A stretch of 61,093 bases of DNA from Hypsibius dujardini (taxonomy: Eukaryota > Tardigrada > Eutardigrada > Parachela > Hypsibiidae): positions 1 through 61,093 of the forward strand of contig LRSR01002818.1 in NCBI GenBank assembly GCA_001579985.1. The letters run 5' to 3'. Below, piece after piece: positions 1-12,116 of the stretch. The notes beneath the pieces are model-generated. The model saw only the letters and a program-made list of their open reading frames with translations, searched no databases and was not told the origin of the DNA. The translations under genes were made by a program, and so were the position numbers. Numbering within the stretch: position 1 is the stretch's first letter; each line of letters opens with the position of its first letter.

Positions 1-40
1 TTATTATTTTTAGTATTATTAATATTATTAATATTATTAA

Positions 41-73
<33 letters not shown>
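1..73. repeat. (ATT)n microsatellite
   Basis: Imperfect ATT trinucleotide run. The same run opens the related duplicated blocks at about 30.62 kb and 45.97 kb, so it belongs to the duplicated unit and is not an independent expansion. Confidence 0.9.
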
Positions 74-75
<2 letters not shown>

Positions 76-1945
76 TTTTAGAACTATTTTATCCACTTTA
101 TTCACATTAGTCATTCGGAAGGTCTTCTGATCGAGCGACCGAACAGTCGGGTTTAATACACCTGTACTCTGCTGCAGATGGGTCCTGCAAAAAGTCCCTC
201 GAGTCAACGGTGGCTGTTATATGTCTCGAGTCTGCCCTCGAACTTGCAAATTTAAAGGAACATTTTCAAGGACCTGCAAAATGTTTGTGTGAGCCGGACA
301 ACATTTTGAGTTGTCACAGGATTCCTGGTACCTGGTTCCTGGTTCCTGGTCCTGGTTATATGTCATAGAATCCAGAAGAGCACGACAGACCACTGCACCA
401 ACACACACACTGCACAAACAATGGAAATTCTTCCTTGCCGTGTGCTAATATTCACATAAATCGTTCCCCGTGAAAACGTAATAATAATCGACGGTCAGTA
501 CCTTAGCATTTTTATTATTGCTTAAACCTAAAACCAACATTCAGTGGCAGCAATTTGATGATTTCGTTTTATTGTATGTGTGTTCCCGTGCCAATTTGCC
601 AATTGAATTGATTATGTTGGGTCATATTTTTTTTCTGATATTCAAAATCTCATGTCGACTAGGGTCTATGTGCGAATAGTCGGGAGAAGAATTGTCGCCT
701 GATGCGATTTGTCTGTAAGGACAAACTGTTGGGACACCCATGTGTCTGTTCATGTAGATTTGGCCTATGATTCCTTAGCATAGTGTAGTGTTAGCACGGT
801 TCAGTTTTAAACGCGCATAATTTATATCAATCAACGAATCAATCGCCCACACCTATGAACTGCGACCGTGGTTGCAACCGAGTCATGCCAACACTACCAG
901 TGAGCATTTCATTTTGAAGCTTGTGGGGGTCTCATTTCCGAGCCCCCCCCCCCACTGCAGATTTTAAAACATTTTCAAAAACTTCTGTTTCTATCAAATT
1001 CCTGATTTGTTGAGGTTCCATATACGCAACTTAATTATAACTGCAAATGCGACGTTGATAACATTCAAACATGGTCAACATTTTATGAAAAACAAGTTTT
1101 TTAAACTGTTTTTACACTGCATTGGGGCACTTGCAAATCAAACACCCTTCTTCCAAGTTTCGAATTGATCAAGAATAATAGGCCGATTTTTGGGTTCAAT
1201 TTTGAGAACAAATAGATTTAGTTCCTTTGCCCCCCCCCACATATCCCCAGCCTTACCATGAGGGGTCCTGGTTCTGATTTGTAAGTACCCTAAACGCGCC
1301 CCTGTCGCGCGCTTAATGCGAGCGGCTAAAAGCCGTATGCAGGAATTTGTGCCAAGAGCAGAATTATCTTCTCTGCTGCATAGAATTAAAAGTCATTGTT
1401 CCTGGACCGATTGCAGCTGTGTATTGTGCCTGAAGCACATTGCAACCAACCTGCAGTCGGAGCTTCCCTTGCCGTCTATTATATGAAAAACAAAGTATAT
1501 GACACCTCGTCCAATTGTAGTTATTATATTTTATTCGCCTTTGTGCCATCGATTTTGATGATTTAACAGTCCCGCCGATGGAATTCTTCAGATCACCGAT
1601 TGGCGTAAGCCTAATTCTGCTAACGACGTTGTTCTTTGGGCTTAGCCGGGGCAATGAAAATCTCTGTATCAGCGAAAGCTATGCCGGGCAGTGTTACGAC
1701 GACCTAGCATGCAGCCAGTCCTGTAAAGATGAGAGTCGGGGTGGCGGAAAGTGCGGACTCTTTAGGAGAATGAAGATCTGCAACTGCGACGGATGCCCAG
1801 GCGCAACAGGTAAAGGAACGGAAGCATCTTCAAATGAACGTCATAAATGGACAATAAATGGACAATCGAAACTGCTGAATATTTAATTTTTAATATTAGG
1901 GTGCCCAGGTGACACGATCGAAAAAGCGTGAAATGTGAAGCTATT
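74..1945 (+). repeat. Segmental duplication unit A, copy 1 (defensin-like block)
   Basis: This stretch is nearly the same as 30.66-32.86 kb and 45.98-48.15 kb. It includes the CTCGAGTC-rich segment near 190-330, the poly-C tract near 945 and the exon at 1578. Apart from the defensin-like exon I see no convincing gene. An open frame on the plus strand around 195-330 is broken in the other copies. The unit predates the transposon insertions that distinguish its copies: copy 2 carries a foldback element and copy 3 a mariner. Confidence 0.85.
1578..1809 (+). CDS. Defensin-like (CSalphabeta) peptide exon, copy 1
   Basis: The ATG at 1578 opens a signal peptide of about 24 residues with a hydrophobic core (SLILLTTLFFGL). 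A short eight-cysteine domain follows, with spacing C-x8-C-x5-C-x3-C-x9-C-x8-C-x-C-x2-C. The CxxxC and CxC pairs are the hallmark of the cysteine-stabilised alpha/beta fold shared by plant and invertebrate defensins and some channel-blocking peptides. The exon ends at a clean GTAAAG donor in phase 1, so it is probably the first coding exon of a longer protein. A TAACAG acceptor-like site lies just before the ATG. The read-through frame stops at 1886. A secreted antimicrobial or binding head is the likely role; the target cannot be inferred. No intact propeller follows nearby, only the fragment at 6.8 kb. Confidence 0.7.
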
Positions 1946-2885
1946 TAAATTTTGTTTAAAGTGAATCTTAAATTTGGTATACTGATTTTAAAAAATCCCT
2001 TCATCTAGGTAAATAGCAAAATTTAGAAAAAAATAAAATACATGTCTTATTTAATTATCAACAAACATATAGCACCGGTATTGCAAAACAACAACGTACA
2101 TACATATTTCGGAATGTTAAATTTGCCACAAAATACAACGCGAGTTTCGCGAATGTCATACTTGATAACATTTTTCATTCTGATCTTTGCAAAACCAGAG
2201 AAAATTATTTTTGTGAAATAAATTAATGATTTCATAATGTTATTTGACGTTTCTAATTTTGTTGCGGTGACGCTAGTGTAGCATTCCTGTTAAAATATTT
2301 ATTATGACTTTCTAATTGTTATTATTGCATTTGTTAAATAAATTACTCAGTGTGTCAGAACCCCAATTTATTGAATTTTTAGATTTCCTTAAAACTTCTC
2401 ACAATTGGTTTCAGTTAATTTTCCAGGACTGCAAAATTTGATTGTTTTGCTAATATCTGCGTTGTATTTCGTATTTTTTACGGAATACCTTTTCTTGCTT
2501 TATGGATTTTTAAAATAGATTTAACAAATTTTAGAGTTTATAAAAAAGGCATAACTTCCCAAATTTCACAAACTTCACATCACTTTTCACGGCGCTTTTT
2601 AGACCGTGCCATGTCATGTTCGGAATCAGTGGGATTTAACCTTCAAAACTAGTTGGCACTCGAGATTTTTATTACAATTTAAAATTGACTTTTTAGACTT
2701 GTTGGAAAGAAAAGATCTTTTCTTATGTCACCACTGAAACTATATTTTAAAAAAAAGGTTTAACTGTTTAAAAAAACAGTTGAAACGCAGTGCCGATGCG
2801 CAGCTGTGCCTACAGCAGACAGACATCAGCGCCAGTGGCGGCTGCTAGTGCTCGTTTATTTAGACCGCCTGTTGCCCAGTACTGC
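1946..2885 (+). repeat. Shared tail block, copy 1
   Basis: Non-coding AT-rich sequence that recurs at about 23.64-24.60, 35.33-36.09 and, shortened, 49.50-49.84 kb. It follows both defensin-like and lectin exons, so it probably lies in the intron behind the N-terminal module. I see no gene. The TA at 1942-1943 is the unoccupied equivalent of the mariner insertion site at 48.15 kb. Confidence 0.75.
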
Positions 2886-2936
2886 TAAAACTTTATAGGA
2901 CACTGCGACTGTAGCAGGGATATCGGTCTGTAGTCT

Positions 2937-3015
2937 GTCTCTCTGTCGGTGTGTGTGTGTCTGCCTGTCTGTCTGCCTGTCTGTCTTTTTGTCTACTTGT
3001 CTCAATGCCTGCCTG
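2937..3015. repeat. CTGT-type microsatellite
   Basis: Imperfect run of CTGT, CTGC and GTGT units, matching a shorter run at 36.09-36.14 kb in the related copy. Confidence 0.7.
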
Positions 3016-3147
3016 TTTAACAAACATTTCTAGTTTCGCACCGTGTTCAGTTTGCCATGCGATGCCTAGCAGCTCATGTAGAAGCACTCTCTGGAGGATC
3101 AACAACTTCGGAGAATCGTTCAAATTATCCACCATTTTAGGCAGATA
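3016..3147 (-). other. Exon-like fragment shared with 36.1 kb, split by the transposon
   Basis: Read on the minus strand this gives LPKMVDNLN followed by LLHELLGIA, with a close match at 36.14-36.27 kb. Conservation of the frame between copies suggests old coding sequence. It lies beside a P-element/THAP9-like remnant in the 36 kb copy and may belong to it. I do not recognise the domain. The DD37D transposon is inserted at its right edge. Confidence 0.35.
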
Positions 3148-4438
3148 CAGAGCATGATTCAGCCAAGTTGAAACATTCGTTAAACCCGAGTTTTTAATGA
3201 GCTTGCTTAGAAAAAAAATTACAAGAGATGTTCGATTTGCAAGCCATGGTTCTCTTGCACCAGAAGACATCGTTTTTTCCAGGATTTTAGAGTCCGAACG
3301 CACAGGTCGGTAGAAATAGTCGTCCACTCGCGCTTCATAACGCGCATCAAACCAGCGAGATTTTTAGTCTTGTGCTTCCATAATTTGCGTTTAAAAATAC
3401 CGTTAATCGAATAATCCATGGGACTAAGGTCAGGGGAGTTGCTGGGCCAGTCGTCTTTCGGAATATACCGGTACTTCGAGTTTTGAAGAAAACGGACAGT
3501 GTCCAGGGCTGTGTGCCGGAGCGCTGTCATGGTGTAATGCTACCAATCTTGCATCCTTGCCGTACAGACGTGGAATGTCTTTTTTTAAAACTGGCATTAG
3601 CACACGCTTCACGTAGAAGTCTGAGTTTATTTTGGTACGAGGAGGGACGAATCGAATGGCAGTTGTTCCGCGGGCAGAGATCCCAGCCACAAACATCACT
3701 CCACGAGGATGCTTTTGTTTGCAATATTTTAGCCAACTTTAGGGGCTTTGCTTGCCTCGAAATTTATAGTAGATCTTCCTCCTGCCATTCACATGACTCA
3801 TGTAACACCAGGCCTCATCAATGGACACGATGTATCGCCACTTCCCTCCAGTCAAGTGCTTCAACAGGCGCGGGACCGTCAGGACACGTTGCGCAACTTG
3901 CTGATGAGAAAGGTGATGGGTCCTCCTCTTGCTGCGCTTCTTCCCAGCCAAATCCCGGTTCACAATTCGCCACACCGTACTGTAAGATAGTCCGAGCAAC
4001 TGCTGAATTTGTCGGATGGAGAAAGGATCCGGCCGGAAAACAAGTTTTTCCACCTTTGCAATGACAGCAGCGGAACGCGCAGAAGGCAGGTTTTGGTTTC
4101 CCAATCTTTTAACAGGCTTGATGACCCCTTGCTGCTCCAACTTAAATTCCTTGATAACACGGCACACAGTGACATAACTAGCTGTCAATCCAATCGCGGA
4201 AAGTTTGGAACTGATTTTTCTGGACGAATCACCGTTGTGAAATCCCATCAAAATGGCTCCCCTGGTTTCAGAACTAATTTGCGCAGGCATTTTAACTTCA
4301 AATGAAAATCAGCTGATTGCTTAATGTGTGTGAAAATCACACCTGAACACCGGCTTCATTGGATGGATTGCAACATACACGGTGTCTGTGTGAGCTCAGT
4401 TTTACCGTGCTGTTTCAACTTGGCTGAATCATGCTCTG
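3148..4438 (-). mobile_element. Tc1/mariner element, DD37D (maT-like)
   Basis: The element is bounded by inverted repeats of about 27 bp (left CAGAGCATGATTCAGCCAAG) with TA on both sides (3146-3147 and 4439-4440). The same locus without the insert is at 36.26-36.28 kb, where the flanks meet at a single TA, so ends and target duplication are directly confirmed within the window. It carries a minus-strand transposase (separate entry). The length of 1291 bp is normal for a full-length Tc1/mariner element, but the coding frame is broken. Confidence 0.92.
3219..4290 (-). pseudogene. Tc1/mariner transposase, frameshifted
   Basis: The start is at 4290, with an N-terminal helix-turn-helix region of about 110 residues. 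The first catalytic Asp is in VSIDEAWCY, the second in ALHHDSAPAH and the third in SPDLSPMDY. I count 37 residues between the second and third, the DD37D (maT) pattern. The protein is spread over three frames, with breaks near 3720 and near 3500, so it is inactive unless these are sequence errors. Family function is cut-and-paste transposition at TA. Confidence 0.88.
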
Positions 4439-4641
4439 TAGTATACTCTTGCACATCCGTTCACGGGAAGCAAGTTCTGGAATTTCTATTTTAAAAGGCA
4501 CAAAAAAGATATAACAGCTTAAGCAAATGCTTAGGGATTGTCATGTTCGCTCTGAAATCTGACTTTGTTTGTATCTGCCTACCTCAAAAAGGTGCTCCAG
4601 TGACAGAAAGTAGTTTTCTGTTTGCTGATTCACGAAGATTA

Positions 4642-4950
4642 TATCACTAATCGTTGCGAAAAATAAAAGGAGGGTACAAAAAGAACTTGTAGCTAGAGCA
4701 ATCCCCTCCCCCCGCAATGCTAGCGTTGTTCAAGTAACATTGTTTTATGCCTGACAAAAAAGTGGTGTGCAGCAGTGACGTCAGTCATACCCATAAATCC
4801 GGCTTTGTGTCATGACACATCTGCCAGTACGGTATAGTACGTAAACGTTAGTATCGACAGTCAACACCGGCGTCATTCATATTCCGCCTCTGGAAGATTG
4901 CAATTAACGTCCTTCCGTTCGAAGGTCTATACTCAGCCGATAATAAGACG
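4642..4950. repeat. Interspersed repeat, also at 13.70-14.01 kb
   Basis: About 310 bp from TATCACTAATCGTTGC to CTACTCAGCCGATAATA recurs at 13.70-14.01 kb in the same orientation with scattered differences. It contains a TGACGTCA palindrome. No coding sequence or clear terminal repeats are seen. The sequence to its left (4452-4640) matches 36.29-36.48 kb. Confidence 0.75.
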
Positions 4951-5784
4951 TCTCGCATAAATGGGCCAGGAGCTCGTTTAGGGTCCTTGCAAGTCGAAAC
5001 CAGGGGCCCTCATGATAAGGCCAAGGGGTGGTAGGCAAAGGGGCAAAATGCAGATTTTTCAAATTTCGGCCTATCCAGAAATATCCCTTCATCTTTTGAT
5101 TGTGTCCGGGCGCTGAATTTCTGTTCAAGATAGCGATTTTGGTAATTAAGAGGCGAGCGAAAGCGCTACCTGTTTTTGGGTGCAGAGTTATCACATTTTT
5201 TCATTGGATTTCCATTGTTGGACACGCCCAACAAGTCCCCATATCCAATCATGATAGTTCTTTAACTCACGAGTATCATACATAGTTTGTAACTCTGTCC
5301 ACTCTATTAACCCTATTCTGATGTATGTGCCATTTACCTTCATTTCTATGGTTAAAACTTTACTATATAATAATGTGTTTTATTATTTCTACAGCCAGTT
5401 CTACTTCCTCTTTCCTTTCTTTCAGTTTATTTCTCTAACAGTCTTTACTATCAGTCTAATAAACTTGTTAACTATCCAACTTACGGTTGGTAGACCTAAC
5501 ACCATTGGTCCTATTTTTCCCTAATTTTTCCAATTTTCTTATTGGGATGTCGGGATGGGACTAGCCTGGAAATGGATGGGAATGGGATAAAGTTAAATGT
5601 CTCTTATAAAGTGAGTTTTTCATCAAAACATAACAAATTGGACTATGATTTTAAGTGAAAAATCGGTCCTTGATTGCTTAATTGGCGGAAAGTCGTGTTT
5701 CGATATAAAACCGAAGTCAGCTAACACTCTATTCAGTTTGTGAAACGAAGAGTCACGTGAAAATGTACCAAACACGGAAATTTT
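4951..5784. other. No gene recognised
   Basis: Only short frames without motif, splice context or a second copy are present. The stretch around 4970-5090 resembles the poorly conserved text found after the lectin exons (GCAAAGGGGCAAA). Confidence 0.5.
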
Positions 5785-6165
5785 TATATGGAAATGAGAA
5801 ATGGAAAATTTGATTTATAGAATAGGAATGGCGAATTTTTTTGAAGAATGAGGTGGGAATGGATGGGACCCGCCGGGCGATGGAATGGGAATGAATGGGA
5901 GCCCAAATTTCAAAATTGGACAACTTTGGTTAGGTGTCGTTATAATCAATTACGGTTTTATTAGTTTGTCTAATGCATCACAATGGTAGAGGCAAGGACT
6001 GTGAGGATTTCAGTAATAAGGCATAAAACACTCACGAAACGATATTTTCTAGGCAAGCACTATTATTAACATTATTAACATTATTAATTCTATCATTCAC
6101 AACAGCAATTATTATGCCAAGCAAAGCCTTTGGCGGAGTACTGCTGACAAAACAAGTATGTACGC
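5785..6165. repeat. Interspersed repeat, also at 38.71-39.07 kb
   Basis: GGGAATGGATGGGACCCG-type sequence followed by AGTACTGCTGACAAA. It recurs at 38.71-39.07 kb, where a pogo-like element abuts its right end. No coding potential is seen. Confidence 0.75.
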
Positions 6166-6757
6166 CTGTAGGTCAAAGGCAGTTGTGGATTGCAACAAAC
6201 CAACAAGACCTAAAAGCGGATTGAGATCTGCCGGAGGAAAAGGCAAGCCTGCAAGAGGAGGTGACAAATATTTTTTCTTGCCACAGCCAGGCGAGGGAGC
6301 AGGCTTTGTTATGTAGAAAGCCGGGCCAGGGCAGTTTTTCTAATGAAAAAAAATTAAAAATTGCCCACTCTCTCGGTGGCGGCCCGAATTAATTTAAGGG
6401 CGGCACTCGGCTTAATGGAAAAGTGAGATGGCAAGCGTGCTGGAGGCATGCTTTTTATGTAAAATGCCAAAAATATTTTGGGACTGTTAAATTATTTCAA
6501 CTTCAAAAATCACAATATAAAACTGATAGTTTTTCAACTTTCCCATCAAGTGAATATAGAGACAATAAAAAAACAACAGTGACGTTAAGAGAATCATTCT
6601 AAATTTGAAATCATCGCTCGATGATCTCGTTATTGTAATCCACAGAAACAGGAACCGAAGAAGAGTTCACCATGCATTTTTTGTTGTCCTGCCCAAAGAA
6701 TAATTTACAATAAAGATATTTATTGCCGCCATATCAATCATTTTTATACATTTGCAG

Positions 6758-7200
6758 TTCAATCTACTTTTCACACTCGTCATCAACAATTGAGACTGCC
6801 TTCATGGATGGAAATAGTCGTCAAGTCTTGGCCACTGGAGTATACGTCCATTCTTTGGCTTTGGATTACGAAACAAACGACCTTTACTGGGCAGACCACA
6901 GTAAGCTGACTTGGTTATAGAAACACGTACTCACAGCTGAATGTCCAATGGTGTTGGTCGTACACCGTACCGCCTCTTTTGACATTGTCGCGGAGCGGGT
7001 TCACAAAGGGAGCTATGGTTTGACAGGGATTCATTAGGTACAAGGAAAATATAAAAGAGAGGGACAGACACGACTGACTGCTGAAACTTTTACATCTGCT
7101 CGTCGGAGACGAGACGATGTGAAAAAGTCAAAGCCATAAAAAACCAGTCATATACTGGCTGACCGCCGTCCAGCATTGACGGCAAATTATCTTGCACTTC
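6758..7200 (+). pseudogene. Propeller-EGF gene remnant (copy 0)
   Basis: Exon 3 of the propeller gene survives at 6758-6900. It has a TTTGCAG acceptor, SIYFSHSSSTIETAF, a YWAD blade motif, and a GTAAGC donor. Exons 1 and 2 are missing upstream. Downstream, exons 4 and 5 are replaced by unrelated sequence. Only the end of the EGF exon (near 7176-7200) and its 3' flank are recognisable, by match to 16.61-16.78 kb. The copy cannot make a propeller. Confidence 0.8.
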
Positions 7201-7463
7201 ATAACTTCTTTCGCAGTTTCTCCTCAATTTGTTGGTCAAATTTCCGCCGCAAATTTCTTTATCTTTGTTTGGTTGTTTTAGCAATCCAAAATGTTAATCG
7301 AATTCGAACTAAAATTATTCGGCATACGTTTGATTATATTTCTAAGAGAATCGACCCACTGGTTCGTTTTTCAATTATTCATTGAATAATGAAATAACTG
7401 AACTAAACGGGCTAGTTATTATTGATTTATTTGACAAATTAAAACGAACGACGAAAATTTTAA

Positions 7464-7467
7464 CAGC

Positions 7468-7505
<38 letters not shown>

Positions 7506-7506
7506 A
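7464..7506. repeat. (CAA)n microsatellite
   Basis: About 13 uninterrupted CAA units in AT-rich flank. Confidence 0.95.
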
Positions 7507-8147
7507 AAGTCAGCCAATTTCGGCCAGAACTGAAAACTAAAGAAATCTATAACTAAATTATTTTTTAAATTTTTGGTTAGTAAAACAAGAAATTGAACTA
7601 AACTTGCTAGTTAATAAAAGTTAAATTGTAAAATAAAACAAACAACTGAAATCGGTCTGCCCGTGTCGACAAAAGTTACAAAATAAAAAATTTTCCAACT
7701 CTTTTATTGCTCTAACAAACTGAATTGAACATGTTAGTTACTAAATATTTATTTGGGATATAAAGCACATAACTAAAATTAGTCGGTCAATTTTGACTAA
7801 AATAGTCACGGAAAAACTACATCGAAATGTCTTTGCAACTAATTTTTATCGAACCGAAGAAGTGATTTTGTTCCGTAATTTTAGTCTTTATCATCTCTGG
7901 TCCAAAATCGTCTTCCCGGAAATGATTCCACGTGTGTCACGCCAGATACGATTACGAAATGAACAGAATGAATAAATGAAACCGCGATGGACCACGACAC
8001 AGCCACAACTGCCACAAAAGGCTGTTTGCTTCCTTCCAGTTGCGAGGAGAGTCGTAGGCGCATAAACAGAACTTCCCCTCACGCTAAACACAGCAAAACA
8101 TTACAAGAGCAGAGAAGAAGACGGAACATCGTCGCTTGATTGGTTGA

Positions 8148-8294
8148 TCAGTGATATTTGGCGTTGCTATGCAGACGAATGATCTTTTTTGTTGATGCAG
8201 TAGAAGATGGCAGACAACCCGACCGCAAACTGTACTTACGGAGCCGCGGTCCCGTAACGCACCGCCACGCACTTGTGAAACCAACTCCAGTAGC
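8148..8294 (-). pseudogene. ATP synthase subunit f last exon, dead copy 1
   Basis: On the minus strand, a CCTTGCAG acceptor is followed by YWSWFHKCVAVRYGTAAP and then a TAA (8236-8238), where the intact copy at 28.9 kb has TAC. Similarity continues past the stop to the family's terminal KYH-stop near 8148. The exon matches the C-terminal transmembrane part of mitochondrial ATP synthase (Fo) subunit f. No upstream exons are found near it. It travels with the propeller duplications, at the 3' side of the EGF exon. Confidence 0.8.
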
Positions 8295-8299
8295 CTGCA

Positions 8300-9100
8300 A
8301 GGAAAAATTAATACGACCAGAGATATACCGGAGAGGAAACCCTTTTCTTTTGCACTTGGAATCATTCCAATTGTCAAATTAAATAATAAACAATAACCAC
8401 ACTGAAGACAGTAATTCAATTTAATTAAAAAAATTTAAGAATATACTTTCCGACTTCAAATTAAACTAAACTTTTTTAATTAGTTGAAGTAAATTAAATT
8501 AAATCAGCTTTTTTTGTCGCTGGTTTTAGTGGACCTGTAATACGTCTACACCTGGTATGTCGATAAATTGCGCGGGGACGATAAACGGTCCTTCGGCGAA
8601 AGTGTAATTGTCTTAGCACGTAGAATTATGAAAAGAACACTTTAATAGAAATAAGTAGAACAAGACAGACATCTCATACAAGAAAGACGGGCAATCTTAT
8701 ACAACGGAATCCAACCCCATCAAAAGTCAGGTATTCTGACAAAGTTCTCACATTTTTACTTTTCAAACGTACGTAAACGAAGAGTCTGACGGAGACGTGG
8801 ATGGAGAATTTTACGGGGAATCCATAACTTTGATGCGTTCAAAGATATTCAGCCGACTGAATCGCCGGCTGGTAGCTTATCAGCAGACTTGGTTTTTCTC
8901 GTGCGCTTTGCGAACGAGGTCCCTGGACTTGCTTCGCTCGACCGCGGGTACGATGATAAAATAAGTATTGGAAGCGATGGTATTGAGACCATGCTGTCAG
9001 TGTTGAAATGGTTTTGTGCACGCACTTCAGGCGAGCACCGTTTCCGGCGAGCAGAAAAGTGTACTAGTAAATTATTTTGTCGGCAAAAGTAGTGATTATC
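8300..9100. other. No gene recognised
   Basis: 8300-8500 is AT-rich sequence that matches the intron next to the other subunit f exons (17.45-17.6 and 29.1-29.3 kb). The rest holds only short unsupported frames. Confidence 0.5.
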
Positions 9101-9290
9101 GGTAAACCAAATGTCGCGTAGAACGAAATGTACCTCTATACATATTGTCGGCGTACGATCTGTCGCCGAACCATTTGTGGACTCGTTCAACATGTCGGCC
9201 TGTACTATATGTCCGATTACCAAAAGTCTGTTACCAAAAGTCGGCATACCAAATGTCGGTGTACGATACGTCGCGTCACGTTGTAAGTTA
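9100..9290. repeat. Degenerate short repeats (CCAAATGTCGG-like)
   Basis: Variants of CCAAATGTCG and GTACGATCTGTCGCC recur several times in 190 bp, forming an imperfect minisatellite. The long plus-strand frame here is probably a by-product of the repeat. Confidence 0.5.
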
Positions 9291-9299
9291 GATCTCCAC

Positions 9300-11790
9300 A
9301 ATCACTCAAATTACACCATGATCGGGAACACTAGACGAGATTTTGGGTTGAATTTTGAATCAAATGGGTTTGGCCCCTTCATTATTCGGAGTTTGTTTTG
9401 CAACAAAATTGCGAAGTTCAACTGGAACAAAGTTAAGGAAGTTATAGCCGTGGACCTGGATCGCACTTGTAAAAAATTCAATCGTACAAAGTTCTGATAA
9501 ACGCCCAGAGGCGTAACGGGGGCACTAGGACAAGTGGTCCTCTTAATCATTTCAGTCCGCTCCTGCGGGAGCAATTTTTAATTTCTATTCACAAGAAAAA
9601 GTGCCCCCTCCCGTCTAAACTGCCCCCTTTTTGCCGAAAAGTCCGTTACACCTCTGTGCATGCCTATGCTCTACTCACACCTGACAATACACTTAACGGT
9701 CCGCCGAAGGTGTTTTTGCTTTAAATCGAAAGTAGAGATTTTTTTAATAATGTGTTTGGGTAATAACGTAATATTTTAAAGTGCTAGAAATTAGGCTAAG
9801 CCCGAAATAGGACGTTAATAAATACTGTACTTCTTAATAATACGGAAATAAAAATCGGCGAAAAGCAGAAAACAGTAGAGCGAGTTTGTATAAAAGAGCA
9901 TTTGAATCTGTTTGCTTTATTTTAAATTATTACTCATGATGATTATACAGTCTATATTGAATATTTTAATTAACATCACAAACGTCCAAATCAGTAATTA
10001 ATGTATTTCGGATGGAAAATACAATTCCTTCACGTATTGTTATTTGCGAACCTCAGGCGGGCGTGTCCCTGAAACTTCTTCAGAATACATATTAATACGA
10101 AATTTTTTAATTTAGTATAGCCTGTAATTTTATAAATTGTTGTTGATTTTTTTTCACAATAATACTCCCGGGAAATTAGCGAGTATCCCTCTGCTGCAAT
10201 TCGCCCGCAGGACGGTTTCAATTCCTGTTGGAAGTGATGTGTCGTTCCCTTAACATTCCGGACTTCTTTTTACTTGCACCGTATCATCGTGTTCTTTTCT
10301 GACTGCAGCTGTCGGCTGACCTGCCCATCGTTTAATTCCGAATAAATCCATTACTTTTGGGAGATTTTGTCGGTCGCGGTAACGTGTTACGGGCCGTTTT
10401 ATGACTAGACACTTATTCCGCGCACGTGACAGAACAAACAAGACATAGACAATTCACTAGTGTCGCTGACTATGTTGTCATTTAAGGGTATGAACCACGT
10501 CCTAGGCATACAGATCCTTTTCAATTTCGATCAGAAAAGTGTTATTCGCTTTCCCTTCAAGCTGACAGCAAGGGTGCGACCCATTGGCAGTGGTTGCAAT
10601 GGTTGCCAGTCATGGACAAGTTATTCATCGATAGAAGAAAAGGTCGAGATGACAGATAGTACACTGTAACTTCACTGTTGTTTGCCATGCCTTCTCACGA
10701 ACGCACTGTGCAAGGACGTCCCTTCCTGTCCGGAAACGATCCTAGCTCTGATTATTTAGCTTGACTTCTCTGTCTCGCCGATCAACATCGAACGACACAT
10801 CCCTCAAATGGGAATTCACGATTATATTTTCAGTTCCATTTTACTCTCAGACGGCATAATCAGGAAGCGCATATCAACTTGAATGTTGAAACAACAAAAA
10901 CTAACTGCATTTACTGGCACTGCAGTTTGTGTCATATGATAAGTGTGAATATAATTTAGTTAAAATTAAATTAAATTAATTGATTTAATCCAAAATGAGA
11001 TTAGATTCTGCCCATGTCGACCAAAACTAAAACTAATTAGAATAAAAATTCTCGTCATTTTTTGAAGAACTAAGCGATCAATCTACAACAAGTTTTTAGA
11101 CAAGTTTCTAGCGCTGTATTTTTTTTTATTGACTCCCTTGGCATAATTACCCGTCCCGACATAATTACCTATACAAACAATCAATGGATGACTTTTGCAT
11201 ACTATTGGGTTCTGCAGTTGCAAAACAGGTGATAGACCGCATATGTATACGCATAACTTTGAACTTTTTCAAGCGAAGAATCTGTACTAAATGAGAGTGT
11301 AAGAAAAGCGCTTTCGCTGAATTTCGAAAGTGCATCAACTTTGAATCTGAGTCTCACTATACCGTATTAGTACTGCCGCGTATTTGGTGTGGAAAGAGCT
11401 GTCGCTACAGGAATACAAAGGCGACACTTCTCTCACGTACGAAAACTAGAAGCATCAACCCCACGCTACAAAAAACTTGTGTTCGGGTTCTCTTCGATCC
11501 TTATTGTCTTTAAAAAAGGCTGCGAATTTCACACCGTTTCGGAAATTTTAATTAGATGCAGCCGACAGATATGGCCACGGCGGTCGGCACCAAAAATACC
11601 GACACTAAGGAAGAGGCAACAGTTTTCGCGTATCATCACAATGTTAAAAGCGTCATACGGTCGGTACCCGAATAAGAATTTAATCATCGAGACAAAATTT
11701 TAACAAACGCTTATGTTTCCTTTTTCTGATCTGATGTTCTTCAACATCGCGAAGTTGTTACCCAATCCGTACCACGGTTGTGACCGTTGT
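9300..11790. other. Long stretch with no recognisable gene
   Basis: Frames are short and have no family match, signal peptide or paired splice sites. I see no copy of this sequence elsewhere in the window, unlike most of the region to its right. Confidence 0.5.
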
Positions 11791-11796
11791 AGCAGA

Positions 11797-12116
11797 ATGT
11801 TTTTATCTCGCTTATTATAACCTGGTGTTTGAAGGATGCTTCTTCCACTGCGGCTAATAGCAACAACGAATCCGACACTTCTTTGGCTCCTCCGAACGGA
11901 TTGTTGTTCGATGGAGATTTATTAGGAAGGGTTCCCCAAATAATATCTGACATCAATGTATATATGCCGGATTATTATTATAACTATTAACTGTAGTTAG
12001 TAGCAGAGTAACAAATTGAATACATGACGGTTCGTGTTGTAAGTCAAACGTGAAAAGAACGGAATCATGGATGAAGCCATCGATGGCCTGATGAAGTTCT
12101 GTCGTATCAAAACAGG
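11797..12116 (+). pseudogene. Degenerate astacin propeptide exons
   Basis: 11855-11953 reads ESDTSLAPPNGLLFDGDLLG, closely matching the propeptide exon of the astacin at 55.8-55.9 kb. The FxGD motif, whose Asp caps the zinc in pro-astacins, is retained. Upstream, the ATG at 11797 is followed after eight codons by TAA, and the GT donor present in the paralogue is gone. A second block near 12055-12115 reads KNGIMDEAIDG, matching the start of the next astacin exon, and ends at a GTAGCG. No catalytic exons follow, so this is a dead fragment. Confidence 0.7.

Noticed and set aside
217-417. Minus-strand frame with CCPAH, conserved at 31.1, 46.2 and 55.2 kb
   Set aside because: Also part of a duplicated unit; start and end differ between copies and there is no signal peptide or splice structure.
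3483-4064. 193-codon plus-strand frame
   Set aside because: Antisense shadow of the transposase pseudogene.
7881-8091. Minus-strand frame MFSVRGSSVYAPTTLL, with a relative at 28.63-28.83 kb
   Set aside because: Repeated only because it lies in the duplicated 3' flank next to the subunit f exon; no motif, and the two copies differ freely.
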